The position numbers were made by a program, and so were the translations under genes. From Paracoccaceae bacterium (lineage in GTDB: Bacteria > Pseudomonadota > Alphaproteobacteria > Rhodobacterales > Rhodobacteraceae): 64,000 nt of DNA. The stretch is from positions 3,272,136 to 3,336,135 of the forward strand of contig JAWPMR010000001.1 of NCBI GenBank assembly GCA_033344815.1. Direction: 5' to 3'. The notes below the pieces were generated by a model. The model did not search any database, was not told where the DNA came from, and was given only the letters and a program-made list of their open reading frames with translations. Of this stretch, positions 8,371 through 16,679 are shown one piece after another. The stretch's first letter is position 1. Each line of letters begins with the position of its first letter.

Positions 8371-9861
8371 TTGTTAATAGTAGGTCTTTACCCGCAGCAA
8401 TTTCATCCTGGAGCACGAGAAACTCCTCTGGCTGAGACCTTTTTTAGGCTGAGATCCTCGATCCCGCCAAAAGTAATCCTTCACTTGTTACCAATGTGGA
8501 AGTCGGAAGGCGATGGCGGTTTTGCAGTCTCCTCTTGGTCTGACATTGATCCACGTTTTGGAAGCCTTAGTGAACTTGAAGATATAACCCGTTCCTGGCG
8601 CACAATAATTGACGGCATATTCAATCACGTTGCATGGGGCCATCCGATTGCTCAACAGTTTCTGCTAGACCCAGAACAGAATGCAGATATGCTTCACGCG
8701 GTAAAATCAGATGTTGAGCCAGAGGCACCATATGCGCCCCGAGGAGGCTCAGTATATTTGGAAAGCCAAATTGATGGCGCCAATTGGTATATCTGGCACA
8801 CCTTTGGTGAGCAAGCTGTCGATATCAATCTTTCAAACGATCAAGTGCGCGCACAGGTAGAAGCTGCGATAGAACTCTATGCAAGTATTGGGGTTTGGGG
8901 ATTACGGCTGGACGCACTGGGTTATTTTGGCAAGACAGCCCAAAACGTAGACCACACCCGCAACCCAGGCGGTGTTGAAGTGCATAACCCCGACGGAATT
9001 GAGATCTCGGAGGGTCTCATTGGTCATGCAGCTGGGGTCGGTCTAAAATGCCTGCTTCAAATTGACAGTGATGAGAAGGTAGATTTGTATAAGGATACTT
9101 TCAAACATCTGCCAGCGGTAATTGACTATTCCTTTACAGCGCATTTCGTTTTTTCGATTCTTTTTCAAGACCCTAGTCGAATTGCAAGCCATTTGGACGT
9201 TATCCGGGAAGGTGACGATTACTTGATTGTAAGGCCGTTGCGAACCCATGATGGTATACTTTTTCGATCACGAAACTCGAGTGATTTGGACCGATCTCGG
9301 TATGAATTCTATTTGGATAAAATGAATTTTCAAAAACGCGCTACGAACGGCATAATCTATGAGAGTAACAACTCACTTCCTCATCTTCTTGGAGTTCAAC
9401 AAGATCGATCACTTTTCAATAGAAAATTAGCGGCAGGGATTATCATTGCCGAACTTACAGCAACCTACAGCTACATCTACTTGAATGCGTTAGTCGGAGA
9501 CGAACCCGAACGCGAAAGAAAATTCGAGAGTGACCCAAGAGAATTACAACGGCGCTCGATTGACCCAAAGCAACTCGAGGGATGTTTTGACGACACACAG
9601 GGTATTTTGGGTGAGCTTTTATCAACTCTCGAAACACACTTCGATGTTGTTGGAGGCCGAAAGGCCTACAAAGTGTGGGCTGAAGGTGCTCTTCTAAGAA
9701 TCGAAAATGAGGCTCTAGGTTTGTCGGCGACTGTAAACTTCTCAGATAGTAACGTTGAAGTCGACACTGATGGAGAAGTGATCTTTAGCAATGGATTCAA
9801 CTCAACCGAGTTGGATGCATTTGGCTTAGTTTTGTGGCAGAATAAGCGGAAAGGAATGTGA
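8371..9861 (+). CDS. GH13 protein related to sucrose/glucosylglycerate phosphorylases, altered catalytic residue
   Basis: The 496-residue product follows the (beta/alpha)8 scaffold of the sucrose phosphorylase branch of GH13. Visible landmarks are FNHVAWG (about residues 84-90), VDINLSN (150-156), GLRLDALGY with nucleophile Asp181, and THDGI with His293-Asp294. At the third motif, where relatives have the Glu general acid/base (ILPEIHE or LIEVHS), this protein has LLQID with Gln230. Catalysis may therefore be lost or altered. The start is TTG at 8371; no ATG or GTG is in frame before the upstream stop at 8341, and GAGAGAT sits just upstream. It leads a five-gene AT-rich operon. Confidence 0.8.
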   Translation: MLIVGLYPQQFHPGARETPLAETFFRLRSSIPPKVILHLLPMWKSEGDGGFAVSSWSDIDPRFGSLSELEDITRSWRTIIDGIFNHVAWGHPIAQQFLLDPEQNADMLHAVKSDVEPEAPYAPRGGSVYLESQIDGANWYIWHTFGEQAVDINLSNDQVRAQVEAAIELYASIGVWGLRLDALGYFGKTAQNVDHTRNPGGVEVHNPDGIEISEGLIGHAAGVGLKCLLQIDSDEKVDLYKDTFKHLPAVIDYSFTAHFVFSILFQDPSRIASHLDVIREGDDYLIVRPLRTHDGILFRSRNSSDLDRSRYEFYLDKMNFQKRATNGIIYESNNSLPHLLGVQQDRSLFNRKLAAGIIIAELTATYSYIYLNALVGDEPERERKFESDPRELQRRSIDPKQLEGCFDDTQGILGELLSTLETHFDVVGGRKAYKVWAEGALLRIENEALGLSATVNFSDSNVEVDTDGEVIFSNGFNSTELDAFGLVLWQNKRKGM

Positions 9862-9862
9862 T

Positions 9863-10798
9863 ATGAAGTCTCTTGTACTAGACATAGGCGGATCTTCTGT
9901 AAAAAGTGGGCTTTTTGACAAGAAAACCTACACCTTGCAGGACCCATTGGATGTCCGCCTCGACCCGATCTCGATAACAGGGCACAAATTTTCGGATGTG
10001 AAGGAGGCTGTGATTTATGCAGTTAAGGTAGGACTGCAAACTGAGGCCATCACTTCAGTCGGAATTAGCACCACTGGATCGGTATGGCCAAATGGTGTTG
10101 TAAAGAGCGCCGGGCATTTTGAAGGCTACGAAAACATTGACTGGTCCAAGCTGATACGTTCTGAGTTCTCAGCAATCAAAACAGTGGCGACCGAGAATGA
10201 TGGGAAAGCTTCAGCTTGGGCAGAGTACAAACATTTTGGAGGGGTTGATGAGAGCCACGTACATTTCGTACTCGGAACTGGCGTTGGCAGCTCAACAATT
10301 GTTCGTGGCGAACTCATGCATGGAGATAGTGGAGAGGCAGGCTTCCTTGGCCACACCGTGGTAACATCTGAGCCAACAATCCTTTGTAGCTGTGAGCGAA
10401 CGGGATGCATTGAGACAATCGCGTCTGCGCCAGGGCTAGCCGCTGAACTTTCAAAGATCAAATCATCAGATGTCGAAGACTTTGCACAGTTCACGCGACT
10501 GCTTAGCGAAGGTGACCCTGAAGCATTTCAAGTACTCGAAAGAGCTTGTAAGGGCCTAGGATTGATTTCGGCAATCTTAGCGAATTCATTCAACCCCAAG
10601 AACATAACCTTTGGCGGTGGTGTGGTTTTGGGACTTCAGGACGCACTTAGAGTCACATCGACGCCAGATTTTTTTCTTGATGTCATTAATCAGGAAGTAA
10701 ATAGAGTGGCGTTCTCCAGGACTGCAGCCTCAACAAATCTCCACTATGGTGTCTTTGACAACGATGGTGGAATGGTTGGGGCTGGGCTACTTGCCTGA
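9863..10798 (+). CDS. ROK-family sugar kinase
   Basis: ROK kinases phosphorylate hexoses or amino sugars at the cost of ATP. The 311-residue protein shows the phosphate-binding motif DIGGSSVKSG near the N-terminus, an ENDGKASAWAE stretch with the presumed catalytic Asp, a second glycine-rich loop (GTGVGSS), and the zinc motif CSCERTGCIE typical of this family. No DNA-binding domain precedes it, so it is an enzyme rather than a NagC/XylR-type repressor. It starts one base after the GH13 stop, behind AAAGGAA. The natural substrate could be the sugar released by its neighbours, but this is inference. Confidence 0.88.
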   Translation: MKSLVLDIGGSSVKSGLFDKKTYTLQDPLDVRLDPISITGHKFSDVKEAVIYAVKVGLQTEAITSVGISTTGSVWPNGVVKSAGHFEGYENIDWSKLIRSEFSAIKTVATENDGKASAWAEYKHFGGVDESHVHFVLGTGVGSSTIVRGELMHGDSGEAGFLGHTVVTSEPTILCSCERTGCIETIASAPGLAAELSKIKSSDVEDFAQFTRLLSEGDPEAFQVLERACKGLGLISAILANSFNPKNITFGGGVVLGLQDALRVTSTPDFFLDVINQEVNRVAFSRTAASTNLHYGVFDNDGGMVGAGLLA

Positions 10799-10829
10799 GC
10801 CGGAAAATAACGACATTTAGGAAGTGGAA

Positions 10830-11849
10830 ATGGAAGTAGTAGTTCAGCTGGAAACCGAAACTGTTGATCTAGCTTGCATACGAAGTGAGGCTGGTAAACC
10901 TAAGATTTTATTTGAAACTCAATTTGCGCCCGATCTCTCAGATCCAACAGGCAAGGCGTTGTTTCGAGGCGTGGACGTCGAAGTGTCTAAAGCTGTGAGC
11001 AAGATCGCGCCAGGCATGGACGTCCATAACGTCAATGTATCGTTCGTAATGCCTGGTTCACTCCGCCCGCCCGATACAGTCGTTAGAGTTTCGAGGCTCA
11101 ATATACGACAAGAATGCAACGTAACAAGCTGTCTTTCGGAACACTCTGCGCGCTACACGCTCGTGAACGATGTATTAGCAAGCGCAATGGGGCATATTGG
11201 TTATTCACTTGACCAAGAACTAACCCAAGACTGGGAAAGCAAAGTCATCTTATTCATTTATGTAAATGAAGGCATTGGTTCTCTTATCGTTGCAAATTCG
11301 GCCCCTATAAGTGGCGCAGGCTTTGCAGGGCCACTTGGCCATGCAATTGTCGAGCCTAAAGGACAGTATTTTGACGACTTTAGAGCGCGTGGAGCACTAG
11401 AAACGTATTCATCAAGACCGTGGATCAGCGCTAACATCGTAAACCGGTTCTTCACAGAACGACACAAATCCCAGGAGGAAGATCTTGATATTTCCAACTC
11501 ATCTTTAAGGCGGGCATTGGAAGAAATTACTCTAGATAAAAAATACTCTCTTTCCATAGACTTAATAAATGTTGGAGTTGATACAAAAGATAATTTGGCG
11601 CTCTCAGCACTTCATGACGCTACTGATTATCTTGGCTTGGCAATTTCGCATATAATAGTCGCGCTTAATCCTCATCTAGTAGTCTTGGATGGTGGTGTGA
11701 TCCACAACGTACAAGGGTATTTTGAGCATACTGTGCATGCAATTAAAAAGTACACTTACGTTGACGGTTGGAACAGCACAACAATAGTTAGATCGCAAAA
11801 CTCGCCCAACAATACAATATACGGGGCAATAGATGCTAGAAAACTTTGA
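10830..11849 (+). CDS. Divergent ROK-fold protein lacking the zinc motif
   Basis: The protein (339 residues from ATG 10830; a GTG at 10824 is also possible, but AGGAAG at 10819-10824 fits the ATG better) has the ROK/actin-like fold. It retains EGIGSLIVAN, GPLGHAIVEP and LNPHLVVLDGGVI. The Cys-rich zinc motif of ROK proteins is gone: the corresponding place reads FRARGALETYSS with no cysteine. The N-terminal phosphate-binding motif is also poor (VVQLETETVDLACI). It may be a regulatory or structural partner of the intact kinase upstream, or a kinase of altered specificity. Confidence 0.7.
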   Translation: MEVVVQLETETVDLACIRSEAGKPKILFETQFAPDLSDPTGKALFRGVDVEVSKAVSKIAPGMDVHNVNVSFVMPGSLRPPDTVVRVSRLNIRQECNVTSCLSEHSARYTLVNDVLASAMGHIGYSLDQELTQDWESKVILFIYVNEGIGSLIVANSAPISGAGFAGPLGHAIVEPKGQYFDDFRARGALETYSSRPWISANIVNRFFTERHKSQEEDLDISNSSLRRALEEITLDKKYSLSIDLINVGVDTKDNLALSALHDATDYLGLAISHIIVALNPHLVVLDGGVIHNVQGYFEHTVHAIKKYTYVDGWNSTTIVRSQNSPNNTIYGAIDARKL

Positions 11850-12609
11850 AGGAATTAGAGTCCTGGTTAACGCCGATGATTTCCTTCTTGCAGGAAGCGT
11901 GGACCATGCCATCATACAGCTTTTTAAGGAAGGCGCGATATCGAATACAACAGCCATGATGTGCTTGCCCCAAAGCGTGCAAAGTTTGAGTGAATTGAAA
12001 TATAGTATAAATACCTATAAAATTGGTGTGCACCTGCAACTCACTTCTGGAAAGCCAATACTGAAAGATGTTCTAAGTCTTATTGACAGAAAAACACAAA
12101 GCTTTGCTCCCAAGGAAAATTTAAGTAATACTCGGGCGGATGAAGTGGAAAGAGAGTGGCGAGCACAAATTGATCTCTTCTGCCGTGTCATTGGGCACCC
12201 ACCTTCCCACTTGGATTCGCATCACGGACCGCACAGACTTAGCCATCTCCTCCCCATATATCTGAAATTGGCCTCTGAGTTCGGTGTGCCTGTCCGTGGC
12301 GGTACCTTGGCGCTAGGCAAGCAAATTTCGATGTTAGGCTGTCGCTCAACCGCTATTTGTACAAGTGACTGGACCGGACGAGGACAAAGCTCAGAAAAAT
12401 TGATGGAGAAAGTCCTTCATGTATTTTCAGTAGAAGGTCCTACAACGCTAGAGATCGTGACGCATCCATCGCTATTTGATCCAGAACTGCGCAAAATCAG
12501 CAGCCTGAACGACACTAGGTTCAATGACTATTCCGAACTCCGAAGATTTCGCGAACTTGTTGATAGTGAACCAAAGGTCAAAATGTATTCTTACGAGGCA
12601 AAGCAATGA
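11833..12609 (+). CDS. ChbG/YdjC-family carbohydrate deacetylase
   Basis: ChbG/YdjC (HpnK-like) enzymes use a divalent metal to remove N-acetyl groups from sugars such as chito-oligosaccharides. The 258-residue protein has the diagnostic motifs in order: VNADDF near the N-terminus, GVHLQLTSGKP, HLDSHHGPHR, and VTHPS near the C-terminus, which supply the metal ligands and catalytic Asp. It overlaps the upstream ROK-like gene by 17 bases and the downstream gene by four, so translation is probably coupled. Together with the kinase it points to processing of an acetylated sugar. Confidence 0.87.
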   Translation: MLENFEGIRVLVNADDFLLAGSVDHAIIQLFKEGAISNTTAMMCLPQSVQSLSELKYSINTYKIGVHLQLTSGKPILKDVLSLIDRKTQSFAPKENLSNTRADEVEREWRAQIDLFCRVIGHPPSHLDSHHGPHRLSHLLPIYLKLASEFGVPVRGGTLALGKQISMLGCRSTAICTSDWTGRGQSSEKLMEKVLHVFSVEGPTTLEIVTHPSLFDPELRKISSLNDTRFNDYSELRRFRELVDSEPKVKMYSYEAKQ

Positions 12610-13859
12610 AGCCATTAGCGCAGGCTTTTCTTAAGCAGGAAAAGTGGAAGAATTTTGAGTTCAAGGAATCACCGATTGATTTAGGACATGAGATTTTCGA
12701 AGGTGCGAACTTCCTGAATCATTATTTTGATGCTTTGCTGGCGCGAGGGTGTACTTTCAAGAACTCCTATTTCACGAAGTGTTCATTTCACAATTGCGAT
12801 TTCTCGAATTCAGAATTTTCTAGCTGTACGTTTGATGATTGTAAGTTTGTCAATTGCGAATTTGGTAATTTGGACTTTCTTGAAACACGATGCGCCCAAG
12901 TCGAATTCAGCACTTGCAGTGCCGAAAGTATTAGCTTGCAGGGAGGATCTTTTGTTCGAGGTCGCGTGTGTTGTTGCAACTTTTTGGAAATTATTGGCAA
13001 GAATGTTACAAAATTCGACACTACATTCGAGGAGGCGAATGCCGTCCGGTTTGATTTCGAAGGAACTTTCCTTGCTATCAGTTTCGAACAATGCCGCAAC
13101 GTTGAACTGTCGGCCAACGGAGGTGTTCCAAACATTTCAGCATCAACTTCATCGTTCAAAGAAATTTCGATTCGTAATTATCTTGGCCCATCAATTAGAT
13201 TGCGAGACTGTGAAGTCCTGACTGCTGATTTTGGAGGTCCAAGTAAGGGATTAGTATTGCATGCTTACAACTCACTTATTTTTGGGCCTGATCTCGAAAA
13301 GGTAGATCTAATTGCCAGTACGTTGCCGGGGTGTTCCATTATCAATGGAAACTGGCCCAATCAGGACGGCAAAACCAATTGGATCGGTCGGTTCGTACCA
13401 CCCGATAATTTGTTGGCAGAACCTGTTGATGACGTTATGGGCCTGTCCGAGACTGTGAGGCGAAATATCTCGCGGTCACAGGCGCTTGCCAGCTTAGAGC
13501 AAGAAAAATCAATATCTGTCGCAACATTTGTGTTGCATCGAATTGTCGGATTGACCACAGGGCATGGAAGAAGTCCCGCGCGTTTGCTTTGCTTTGCTTT
13601 GCTGCCTGCGACCCTTCTTAGCGTACTCCATGTGATTTATGTCCAAGAATTTGGCCCATTTGTCGATATTGAAAATCCTGCTTCTTTATCAGAATTTGTG
13701 AGTCTGTTTTGGATGTATTTCTCTCTTGTTGTAGGCTATGGAGATCGCTCAAGTCTTGCTTTGCTTCCAACTTTGGAGAGCGTGGCATGGGTCTTGAGTG
13801 TTTTGTTTTTGGGACTTGTAGTTACACTTTTTTCTAACTTTCTTTTTCGGCAAGGCTAA
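12606..13859 (+). CDS. Pentapeptide-repeat protein with C-terminal K+-channel-like pore
   Basis: The 417-residue protein has two parts. Residues about 49-92 hold nine consecutive pentapeptide repeats of the A(D/N)LXX-like type with Phe at the centre (CTFKN, SYFTK, CSFHN, CDFSN and so on), which predict a right-handed quadrilateral beta-helix. Residues about 325-417 contain two hydrophobic helices flanking a pore loop with the potassium selectivity signature GYGD (377-380). This resembles the two-transmembrane Ion_trans_2 pore. It overlaps the deacetylase gene by ATGA and closes the operon. Domain calls are visible in sequence; the function of the combination is unknown. Confidence 0.75.
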   Translation: MKPLAQAFLKQEKWKNFEFKESPIDLGHEIFEGANFLNHYFDALLARGCTFKNSYFTKCSFHNCDFSNSEFSSCTFDDCKFVNCEFGNLDFLETRCAQVEFSTCSAESISLQGGSFVRGRVCCCNFLEIIGKNVTKFDTTFEEANAVRFDFEGTFLAISFEQCRNVELSANGGVPNISASTSSFKEISIRNYLGPSIRLRDCEVLTADFGGPSKGLVLHAYNSLIFGPDLEKVDLIASTLPGCSIINGNWPNQDGKTNWIGRFVPPDNLLAEPVDDVMGLSETVRRNISRSQALASLEQEKSISVATFVLHRIVGLTTGHGRSPARLLCFALLPATLLSVLHVIYVQEFGPFVDIENPASLSEFVSLFWMYFSLVVGYGDRSSLALLPTLESVAWVLSVLFLGLVVTLFSNFLFRQG

Positions 13860-14026
13860 ATGCTCCGTCCTGGATAATGACATTCGTCGTCTGCAATCTT
13901 CTCCGCAGGTTGATTTTGAGGAACCTTTTGGACAGGCCTCTAAGTTGTTGAGAATTCTTCACAAGAAAGCGACGAAGTGCATGTGTTGATCTAACGCTTG
14001 AAGCTTTGCGGTAGCAGTTTGACGAT

Positions 14027-14089
14027 GATCCTTAGCTTATTGCGGTTGCCGAAGGTTGTGAGGTGTGGGTTAGACACACGCTAAGGATC
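14027..14089. repeat. Ten-base perfect inverted repeat
   Basis: GATCCTTAGC at 14027-14036 is matched by GCTAAGGATC at 14080-14089, with 43 bases between. No T-run follows, so it is not an obvious terminator. It could be an operator, a remnant of an insertion-sequence end or chance; it lies downstream of the pentapeptide-channel gene. Confidence 0.4.
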
Positions 14090-14189
14090 GTGCCTAATTG
14101 AAACCGACGCCACGACCGAGATCATTGTTATTTGCAGTATCGTTGACCTTTATAACGCGGCAAGCTGCCGAACGCCATTTTTCGTAAAT

Positions 14190-14226
14190 CGCAGGAAACG
14201 TAAGTTGCGAGCCCCCGCAACCAATG
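14190..14226 (+). repeat. Left att-like repeat resembling tRNA-fMet 3' end
   Basis: A 37-base segment matches the one at 27275-27311 at 31 of 37 positions by direct comparison. Its core CCCCCGCAACCA (14212-14223) is what the acceptor end of an initiator tRNA gene looks like, including the encoded CCA. A complete tRNA is absent. As the pair brackets the cargo and the serine recombinase, it is a candidate attachment-site remnant. Confidence 0.6.
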
Positions 14227-14324
14227 CCATCGGAAAACCAAAGATATTTCAGTGACTTGGCGGGCGGCTAAGAGTTGCAGCTCACGCGACCCATGTAGTA
14301 TCTATAACTTAGCCCTATAGGTGC

Positions 14325-14347
14325 AAATCACCCCGCAACCAATTGCG
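14325..14347 (+). repeat. Second left tRNA-3'-end-like repeat
   Basis: CAAATCACCCCGCAACCAA (within 14325-14343) resembles the T-arm/acceptor end of tRNA-fMet (CAAATCC ... CCCCGCAACCA). It lies about 119 bases right of the first copy, mirroring the doublet at 27298 and 27395 on the other side of the island. Interpreted as another integration scar. Confidence 0.45.
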
Positions 14348-14386
14348 TCGGAGCACTCTAGCGAATAGCGGGCGTCGATCTCGTGA

Positions 14387-14478
14387 CGGATGGTGATGAT
14401 TATGATTAAATTACAGTGGCTTGCGTGTGGTCGTGCGCAGCTAATGTTCATGTTCTGATCGTATGACTTCGCGCTGCG
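14387..14478. repeat. Dispersed intergenic repeat, copy A
   Basis: This segment resembles 39274-39365: both run GGATGG..., CAGTGGCTTGCGTG / CAGTGACTTGCGTG, GTGCAGCT or GCGCAGCT, ATGTTC, and end GCTGCGTC. Similarity is clear by eye but imperfect. Copies lie outside genes in two gene-poor scars, so a degraded insertion-sequence end is one explanation. Confidence 0.4.
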
Positions 14479-15045
14479 TCGCGTGCATGTCGGTCAGGGG
14501 ACGGGTGCGCATTCCAGTTGATCCGCCCGCGTGTTCCGACGGCATCCGTCGAGCGTACAGCAAAAAAGAAAGCACAATTCAAAAGTCGGGGACTTTGTCG
14601 GCATTTGTAACCAAACTCGGATACAAAGGCTAACCCCCAAATAACAACCATCCTTCCTTTTCGGAGAATGCGCTAATCCTCGAATTAGTTTGTCCCGTGC
14701 TATTTCGCGAAAGTGTTCACAGGCTGCCGCTCTTAGGGCAAGGCAGGTACACCGACCGGCCAATGATGCCATCAAACACGCGGAACTGCTGACCAGATGG
14801 GTGGTAGTCTTCGAAACAGGCCGCAAGGTTCCAGCGAAGTATGCGTGAAAGGGCAAAATGCAAAAAAGATGCTTCGTGAGGCAGTGCCATGACCGCGCTT
14901 GGTCCGCGATTGTGGACTAGGCCCCGCACCTAGCAGAAAAGCCTCGCTGTTCTAAAAGCAAGCCGATATTGTTTCGCCAGTACTCCGCCATCAAGGAGCG
15001 CTGGCCGGCCGAAAGGCCAGGCGTGCGATTAGGGGACAGGGACGA

Positions 15046-15834
15046 ATGGCGGATTTTGAAGATTTGATCTGGCACGATGACAGGATGGTTTTGGACGGCT
15101 GGACCTTCCGGCTAGAACACACGCCCGGCGACAATTGGCCAGAAAGCATCGAGTACTTTCGTTTATTCAAAACCCGCGACGTTATTGATCAGTATCACCG
15201 GTTCTGGCGAGCGCACGGTGCTTTGGCACCCGAGTTCCACCCTCTCCATGTTCTTGAGTTGGGTATCTGGGACGGCGCCAGCGCTGCGCTGTGGGCGGAG
15301 CTTCTGGCACCCGAGCGCTTGGTCGCTGTCGATCTGGCTCGGCGCAACGATAGCGCCTACTTTGAGAAATTCCGTAGAACTCGCGGCCATGGCGCGCGCC
15401 TGGTCACGCGGTGGGCGACCGATCAATCCGATCGAACGGCTTTGGGCGAGATATTTAACCGCGACTTAGGCGGGCGGCTGGATATGGTGATCGACGATGC
15501 CTCGCACGATCTTTCCGCGACAAAGGCAAGCTTTGAGATCTTGTTCCCCTTGCTGGCGCCAGGTGGCCTCTACTTCATCGAGGACTGGTCCTGGCCGCAT
15601 TGGTACAATTTTCAGTCAGCCGAGCATCCATGGTCGAATAGGGCGCCGCTCAGCCGGTTGGCCGAGACGCTGATGCGGGCGGCTGGGTCGATGCCGGATG
15701 ATGGCCCAAAGATGATCACGTCGCTGTTCGTGCAGCGCGATGTTCTGGCTGTCGAGCGCGGCACGCGGCAGGTCGGGGCTCCAGCCGAATTTCGATTGAA
15801 GGACTATGCCCTAATTCGTCCGCAAGATCGCTGA
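15046..15834 (+). CDS. Class I SAM-dependent methyltransferase (Methyltransf_24-like)
   Basis: The 262-residue protein has a Rossmann-type methyltransferase core: a nucleotide-binding motif around HVLELGIWDGASA, an acidic strand end in LVAVDLA, and LDMVIDDASHD followed by FEILFPLLAPGGLYFIEDW. This resembles the methyltransferases of sugar and natural-product pathways related to cephalosporin-hydroxylase-like and Methyltransf_24 families. It is the leftmost gene of the island cargo, transcribed away from the oxygenase genes and separated from them by 62 bases (convergent). Substrate is unknown. Confidence 0.75.
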   Translation: MADFEDLIWHDDRMVLDGWTFRLEHTPGDNWPESIEYFRLFKTRDVIDQYHRFWRAHGALAPEFHPLHVLELGIWDGASAALWAELLAPERLVAVDLARRNDSAYFEKFRRTRGHGARLVTRWATDQSDRTALGEIFNRDLGGRLDMVIDDASHDLSATKASFEILFPLLAPGGLYFIEDWSWPHWYNFQSAEHPWSNRAPLSRLAETLMRAAGSMPDDGPKMITSLFVQRDVLAVERGTRQVGAPAEFRLKDYALIRPQDR

Positions 15835-15896
15835 GCATCGACAGCATAGGACGACGGGACATCGCACGAGCAGCCGTACCCTAGAGCAAGCTGGGC

Positions 15897-16679
15897 CTAC
15901 AGGTCGCCAGTTCCGTGGCGCGCGAGCGCATCGGCATAGCGACGATAACTCGGCATTTCCCGCCGACGTTTGCTGACCGGCCAAAGGTTGGTCAGGCTGA
16001 CCGAGAATCCATCGTTCGTTACCCGGTGCCACCAGCAGCTTGGAATATAGATCATCTCGCCGCGCTGGACCGTCAGCGTGATACTGTCTGCGCAAGCCGT
16101 TGCGCGGCTCACCAGATCGCGATCCGTCAGGCTGGAGAAGTTCGAGCAATAGTGGTGGGTGGCATAGGGGGCCAGATCATCCGTTTGCTCGGGTGGGAAA
16201 AGAATAAAGCGTTTGGAGCCCTCGAGCACCAGCACAACGTTGTCTGGCAGATCATAGTGCATGTGCGTTCCACTGCGTCTATTTCCGACAAACAAAACCC
16301 GATTGTCCGGAGGACCGCCCGGACCATTTAAGCACGGCAGGTCTGCGGAAAGGACACCGTCCAAGCTCTCCGCATCGATTGCCGAGATATAGTGCACATC
16401 TGGGTAGTGATCACAGAATACGATGCGCTCCAGAGCGTCAGACGCCGCCATGCGCTTGCGGAAGTATCGCCCGTTGTTAACGTTTGGTCGGGGGTGATAC
16501 ATGCCATCGCAGCTGTACTCAACCCACAGCCTGCTGGTGCCAAGCCTGGTGCTCAATCTGGCTGCGGACCAATTGCCGAGCGCGCAGGGCGAGAGTTTTT
16601 GTGGCAGTACGGCTGGGCGGTACTCGTACCTAGGCGCGTCGATCGTGATCACCCGGCGCCGAAACGACGGGCAGGTCAT
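15897..16679 (-). CDS. Cupin/JmjC-type Fe(II) oxygenase
   Basis: The 260-residue protein looks like the cupin_8/JmjC hydroxylases, which use Fe(II) and 2-oxoglutarate to hydroxylate proteins, peptides or small molecules. The facial triad is visible: His141 and Asp143 in GTHMHYDLPDN, and distal His218 in IPSCWWHRVTN. A Lys in EGSKRFILFPP (about 156) sits where 2-oxoglutarate is often bound. Its ATG overlaps the stop of the upstream methyltransferase gene (ATGA), making it the last gene of a five-gene minus-strand operon. Peptide hydroxylation would suit the context; this is inferred. Confidence 0.8.
   Translation of the reverse strand: MTCPSFRRRVITIDAPRYEYRPAVLPQKLSPCALGNWSAARLSTRLGTSRLWVEYSCDGMYHPRPNVNNGRYFRKRMAASDALERIVFCDHYPDVHYISAIDAESLDGVLSADLPCLNGPGGPPDNRVLFVGNRRSGTHMHYDLPDNVVLVLEGSKRFILFPPEQTDDLAPYATHHYCSNFSSLTDRDLVSRATACADSITLTVQRGEMIYIPSCWWHRVTNDGFSVSLTNLWPVSKRRREMPSYRRYADALARHGTGDL

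Larger units (their letters stand above)
13860..15045. other. Long intergenic stretch with island boundary
   Basis: No convincing gene. It contains an inverted repeat (14027-14089), two tRNA-3'-end-like repeats (14190-14226 and 14325-14347), and a segment repeated near 39.3 kb (14387-14478). A minus-strand frame at 14717-14929 (ending YLPCPKSGSL) and others at 14448-14856 have no recognisable family and may be gene debris. A GC-rich palindrome at 15001-15020 (CTGGCC ... GGCCAG) without a T-run precedes the methyltransferase start. Confidence 0.5.

Noticed and set aside
14027-14089. Inverted repeat as a transcription terminator
   Set aside because: The loop is 43 bases and no T-run follows, so it was kept as a repeat only.
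14190-14350. Complete tRNA gene
   Set aside because: Only the 3' acceptor-end-like core is present; no cloverleaf could be drawn.
14448-14929. Minus-strand frames of 67-120 codons
   Set aside because: No recognisable family, no ribosome site, overlapping each other; treated as non-coding debris.
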